This document shows, piece by piece, positions 58,501 through 64,000 of a stretch of 64,000 bases of DNA (its first letter is position 1; the number at the start of each line of letters is the position of its first letter). The notes under the pieces are model-generated. The model did not search any database. It saw only the letters and a program-made list of their open reading frames with translations, and was not told where the DNA came from. The translations under genes were made by a program, and so were the position numbers. This DNA comes from Acanthornis magna (lineage: Eukaryota; Chordata; Aves; Passeriformes; Acanthizidae). The stretch lies in assembly GCA_036785705.1 (NCBI GenBank), contig JAWUZG010000007.1, forward strand, positions 496,001-560,000, in the 5' to 3' direction.

Positions 58501-61500
58501 AATATTAACCCCATTTTTATAAACCTGTTGAGTCCAACTGGCTGAGTGGGTAAATGAATTGTACTACATGGGTGTGCCTTTCTTCACGTGTATCGTATGT
58601 GAAAAAAATATATCTAGCAGATAGCATCTCCAGCATCCTTTTCAAGCAACAACAGATAATGGTATCATAAAAGGGAAACACATGGGGAGAGACTGTTCCC
58701 AGAGACATCATTTGGTAGCCACAATCCCTCATGACCAAGAAGAGTTGCTTAAGGTTATTTACAAAGTGGGTCTGATGAAATCTGACATGAGGTATAGTGG
58801 AAAAAACTGCAGAGATAAGATACAACGGGTTCCATACTATGCATATAAATTGTTCAGAAAAGACATAGCTTGAGAAGAATTAAATTAATGAGAACACACA
58901 ATCCCTCTGTCAGGACTCAAAAGGAGTCTAAAACTCAAGGGCTGTATTAGTGTGTAAAGGAGAGGGCAAGGAAGGACTACTACTTAAAAAAATTACTAAA
59001 AGCTTGGTAGTAATGATTATGCACAATATGGGTGTAAAATGGCTGAACCTCAACAGCATTAAAAAGGAATTGTCTATAGTTGAATTTTATTTGATCTCCA
59101 AAGGTATGGGATATAACTTTGTCCTTGCAGGTCATCACATTATATAGAGTTTTAGAGTGTTTGTGGGCTGTCAGGCAATCATAAACCAAGCACAGAGAGA
59201 AAATAAGATGCCTCTAACGCACTCACATGACATCCTTTCCTTCCCATTTTCCTCTGTCTCCTTGGAAGTGCACTTCTAAATGTTTTATTTTATGTTCCTC
59301 TTGAGATCTTGAAGGCAGTGTCACTTTTGACTCTTCTTCAGGGAAGCCAGGATTTCAGTATATAGAAAGCCATGATAGCATGGAATGTTTTCTGCAAAAG
59401 ACTTAATATTTCCAAATGACAAATCAATTACAAGACCTGCACATAAACTGGACTCACTTTTTTGTACATTAACTTTGTATAGTGTAATATGAAAAACCAT
59501 AGGATTGTATTTTAGGTATCATACCATATAAGAGGCAGTCTACAATCTTCTAAACCCACTAAGAATACAAGGAATTGTTTCTGTGCTGATAATTCTCGAA
59601 ATTTTAAAAACTTCCTCCAGCACAGACAACTGCTTTTCTCACTAATAAAATCTTGGCAGTAGTAGACTCCACCTGAACTCTTGTTCAATTAAGAGATAGG
59701 GTGCATCTAGTACCTGAGTATGGACATTGAAAGAAGAAAAGAAAGAAGAAAACCAAAAAAACTGTGCCACTGTTTTATAATTCTATGAGAGCTGGCCTCA
59801 AAGGGTCACCTTTTTTTCCCTTTGAAACCCTATTTAGTAAAAATTAAGACCATCCTATATTCTACTGTATATGTCTCTATCTGAATCATGTAAATAGCAA
59901 GAATGGAAGCTGACTAGTATGTTATCATTAAAACATTTCAGCCTAAAGTAGTCAATAAAATGCAGTAAAACACTTTGTGCAACTTTTGCCTTGATTGCAA
60001 AATTACTACAAGTTCTATTTGTAGAAAATTATTCTAGCTATATATGTATTCTGCTATCTCTGTCTGCTGTATAATGATAGTTTTTAATAGCTAACAAAAC
60101 TGTATCCTGAGTTGTTTGAAATATACAACAAAATCAATAGGATTCATCAGAAAGGAACCATGAAGAGTCATACACCAAACATCCAAGCTCTCTGTGTTAG
60201 AATTTAAAACATTACCCGGTTTATCACAATCTTGTAAATTATCCAACTCACACAGGAGTTTGATACAAAAAGCTATGTAAATATTTATTTGACCTATAAA
60301 CAATTGGTCCGCCCCCACAGAGATGACACTTTGCATTTCAGAAGAGGATCAATATCATAAATACACAATGACAAAGAGAAGGAGCTAAGAATTGAAACTT
60401 GGAGGACTCCAACAGGTCAAAAAATGTTCTTTCAATACTGTTTTCTGTAAGCACTTATATTGAATGTTAAGATCAAGTCCATAAAAATATTTTTCTTGGA
60501 TTTCTTCCCTTCGTCTTTATACTTATCACTACATAAATTTCTCATAGATTGTATAACTTCTTTTTTTTTTTCATTAAACACAAAGGACGGACATCGCAGT
60601 TCCACCTTTTCTCTTTTGATGAAGTCAAAACTAAAAGTTCAGAATACACAGACACTTACTTCTACTCTCTGCTGGCTTCTCAGTCACTCAGAAGTCAAAT
60701 TTAAGGTCCCTACATTTATCTTCAAAGTTCTGAAGCAGTTAGGTGTCAAAGAGCTCCTAATTCGCATTCTTTCCTTTACCATTATGGGCATCTACTGTCA
60801 ATTCAAAAAAACAAATGCCAGCCGCCAGATCAAAGTCTGTATTTCTCCCAGTGACACTTCTGACTTTTAGCAACAGAGCAACAACAGGAACACTCAGGTC
60901 CAGGAATTCTGTAACTGAGGAGGTGAGGCCCAACAATAACAGATCTGTGCTCATGCTTACAGAACTATCACATGCTAAAACTGAGAGGGGGAAAAAAACT
61001 GGATAGGCAAAAGACAGAAGGAAAATAAATATTCAGTAGAACTACTGCCCAGCATAAGCAAACTCATGAGGGTAATCACCCGTAAGATCAGGCACTGGAA
61101 CCAGGTACCATGGGCTGCCTTTTGTAATATATCTTTATGAAAATCTTTGCAGCTGGGATTTTTCAACTATACCTCATACTTTTATGACATTCAGAGAGTA
61201 AAAAGTGCAGAAAATCTCATCAAAGTCAGGAAATATGAAGCAAAATCTTAATTTCTATTTAGCTATATGTGTTTAAAAAAACCAAACCAAACCAAACCAA
61301 AAAAAGAGTACTTGCGCATTTTACAAGTTGCCATTGGGGGTGTATTGATCCTTTTGGTCTTTGTTTAAATCCTCTTCGGAAATAGCTGACAGCCTAAAAA
61401 TCATAACATTTTAGACAGTCTTGGTTTGAAATCTAACTGCTGTGATTTCATTTCCCATCCAGAATTTCCCAGCTTCCTGGGGACTGAGAACAGCTTCTAA

Positions 61501-64000
61501 GGTACTGAGTCTCCAGTGTGGCTTATTATATTTAATAATTTCTTGCAGAAGAGTTTGACTGTTTACAGCTATTTTATAATACCTCAATTGTAAAGTGAGG
61601 TCATAAGGGTAAGACTGTGATGTACAACTCACTTTGCTTCCTATTTTTAAATCTTCATCACCCTTAATTCACCCCTAACTTATATCTTAAGATGTAAAGG
61701 AATTTCAACTGCTGGACAAAACAGAGTGTTTCTTAAAGGGGTTACTAGAAATCCTGTTTCAGGGTGGTACTGTCACCAGCAGAGACAGAGATACAAGACT
61801 GCAAGGCATTTCAAGTTGCCAGACAGAATGTTCACTGGGAGATTATGGGATAGCAAGTTCACTGCAGAATTTAAAAGCCACAGAAATATTCAAAACATGA
61901 TAAACAACCAGGTTTCACCTGCTGCAATTACAGGCAGTCCCAGAATCTACTGAACTTCTTAAATTATTATGATCATAGAAATAAGATGTTTTAGTCCTCA
62001 GGTAGCTGAGCATTCAAGCACATAAAACCACTAGTGCCAAAACTTGCTGAAGTACTAAAACGACTGTTAAAATTTCCAAAAACCTCTTAAGACTTTACTC
62101 ACCTTAAAATGATTGATAATACAGTATGGAAAAATATTAAGGTTCAAAAAAAAACCCTCTTCAACTGCTTTTCTCCTCTATGGTGGTTATTCATCAGTTG
62201 TGCATGAGAAAGAATAATAATATCCAGAGTATGATCAGAGACACTTGCACATTTCAAGAATTTAGTAGCACTTAGAAAACATCAGAATGACAAAAAACAC
62301 CCCACAAAAATGTATGCTATGCATGCCCTGATAAGCACAGTTAAAGAATTTAACATTTTTGATGCTAGACTGTTTATATATTAACTCATTTATTCCTATA
62401 CAGGAAAGCTCAAAATCCTATAAAGAAAACACCTCTGAGATTCCAAATTGTGTCTTTGCCTAATGTTATCCTGTATGATGCAGCAAACTGATTTTGTACC
62501 TTGGATGTCTCTGTATCACATTGCACTTTAAATTATGGATATATCCATCATTTTATGCTGAAGCAAACACTAGAATTAACTACAGCTTGGGCGTGCTCAC
62601 TCGATGGGTTTTCTGTGCTAGCGTACATCAGTGGATCACCTTGCTTGGAATCTTATCATGCCCACATACCCATTTTAGAGTACACTTTATTCTGCACAGG
62701 AACTAAAAAAACCTAAGGACAGTTTTGGAAATGTGTATGATGAATACACAAGTTTCACAGGTAAAATAAATATGCTATAGTAACCCAGCATAGGATTGTA
62801 ACAGACCTTCATACATAGAAAAGTTAAATTTCACAGGGCGATATGGAGCAAAGTTTTCTCTAAAATCCTTAGGAAAGAACGTTCCTAGTCGTATGTAAAT
62901 GGAAGGGATTCGCCTGTTCTTCAGGCACTTATTTCCCTAGATTTGTAAACGATTGCTGTACAGGAACAGTCTCAGTGTCAGACTGAAGGCCAAATCTCAG
63001 TATCGCATTTCTTACCCAGAGTATGCCCGCAAAGGCTGACCTGGGCTGAACTCATCACACATCAGAAGGATGTGTTCTCTGTGTCACATCGCTGCTCTGT
63101 GGATTATTTCCAGCATCCTCCATGCAATTTACAGCAAAACCTAGCTGCTCCTGTGCATTTCCACTCACAGACAGACTTCTTCCAGCTGCAACAGATGCCT
63201 GTGTTCTGTCAGATATGCACGTTCACAACTGCAGCAGATATGCTCAGCCTTACTGTTGATCTCCCTTTGATTCAATGTGCTGACATGTCAAAAGATTTTT
63301 AAAGTACATACTCTCAGTCCCCCAAGCAGACACTGTGGAACACTAAAAAAACCCAAACAATTATAATTTTGATTCTACTTCTGGAAAAGAAAGGAAGGTT
63401 AGAGTTGATACTTCAAAAGTGACTTTAGAAAGGCATAATGTAATTATTGCAATTGGAATTTAGGCAAGGACAATAGAATGCAAAAACCTATTCTTGCAAA
63501 ATGTACCATGAAGTGGCCAAAAGTTATCATGAATACAGTTTTACTACTCAGCTAAAAGACAGAAAGTGCCTTGCAATTCTAAACTAGAGTACTTGAGTCA
63601 GTATTAACTGAGAAGTATATCACCCTCTACATCACAAATCAACAAACTTTTCCACCTTTCTATTCATTGAGGGTCTCTCATACACTACTAACATACGTAA
63701 TTTCAAAGTAATAACCCAAAATATTTAAAATGGCCTCACCTGTTTTTAGGATTTCACTCTAAAAGGGTTAGAGAGATATATACCCTAAAACTATAAGGTT
63801 ATACAAGTGTAAATCACATCTTCATTTTTAGTCTTATAATTCCAACAAGCATTCAAAAATGTTTAAGTTTACATAAAAACTTGTGTGTTTACACACAAAT
63901 TTTCTGGAAAAAATAAATGTTAAATTTGTTGAGCTACAGGATTGTTATTTTTTTCACTTTCTGGTACACAGAGCAAGCATTGCTTTAATAATTACTTTTA
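49584..64000. other. AT-rich sequence to the window end, no gene seen
   Basis: The longest open frames (for example 136 codons at 60460-60870) lack coding character or splice borders. A hairpin lies at 57905-57933. No LTR, CR1 end, tRNA or tandem array was recognised. Confidence 0.4.
57905..57933. repeat. Hairpin, 12-bp perfect arms, 5-nt loop
   Basis: TTTCATGGACAA, loop AGTTC, TTGTCCATGAAA. It is too short to be a microRNA precursor. Confidence 0.95.

Noticed and set aside
60460..60870. 136-codon frame
   Set aside because: AT-rich, without splice borders or coding periodicity, and with no recognisable protein.

Overview
The window looks like nuclear DNA of a bird, probably a passerine or other neoavian. 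It carries CR1 LINE 3' ends, several solo retroviral LTRs of avian type (one with an R-U5 resembling the avian leukosis group, two of a common avian ERVL-like family), TA/CA and GATA microsatellites, and splice and polyadenylation signals of vertebrate type. Nothing bacterial or phage-like is present. All identifications rest on reading the sequence and on memory of the families; no search was run.

Layout. Positions 1-1140 hold what looks like the 3' end of an unrecognised + strand gene: a candidate internal exon, a terminal exon and a polyadenylation signal. Positions 1332-16387 hold two copies of a multi-kilobase unit. Each copy has a GC-rich, LTR-like left arm followed by a gene of an unrecognised family. 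Copy 1 (1332-8755) has a promoter-like region and an open frame of 866 codons (5303-7903). That frame encodes an acidic 14-residue repeat array and a C-terminal array of 102-residue repeats. Copy 2 (10100-16387) has lost the promoter and start region. It carries stops, a deletion and fewer repeats, and is broken by a microsatellite block and two solo LTRs of one family in opposite orientations, so it is a pseudogene.

Positions 16388-23200 are relatively GC-rich and hold CR1 fragments, an A-rich tract, a 105-bp tandem repeat and a 13-copy 21-bp minisatellite, with no gene I can support. From about 23.2 kb to the end the sequence turns AT-rich and reads as an intron or gene desert. It holds an intact solo LTR (24501-24979), two fragments of one ERVL-like LTR family, microsatellites, a few perfect inverted repeats and two very small exon-like segments.

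The most interesting object is the duplicated repeat-protein gene. The intact and dead copies side by side show how its internal repeats changed in number (four versus two in both arrays), how its C-terminus has decayed, and how a 355-bp GC-rich core stayed identical while its flanks diverged.
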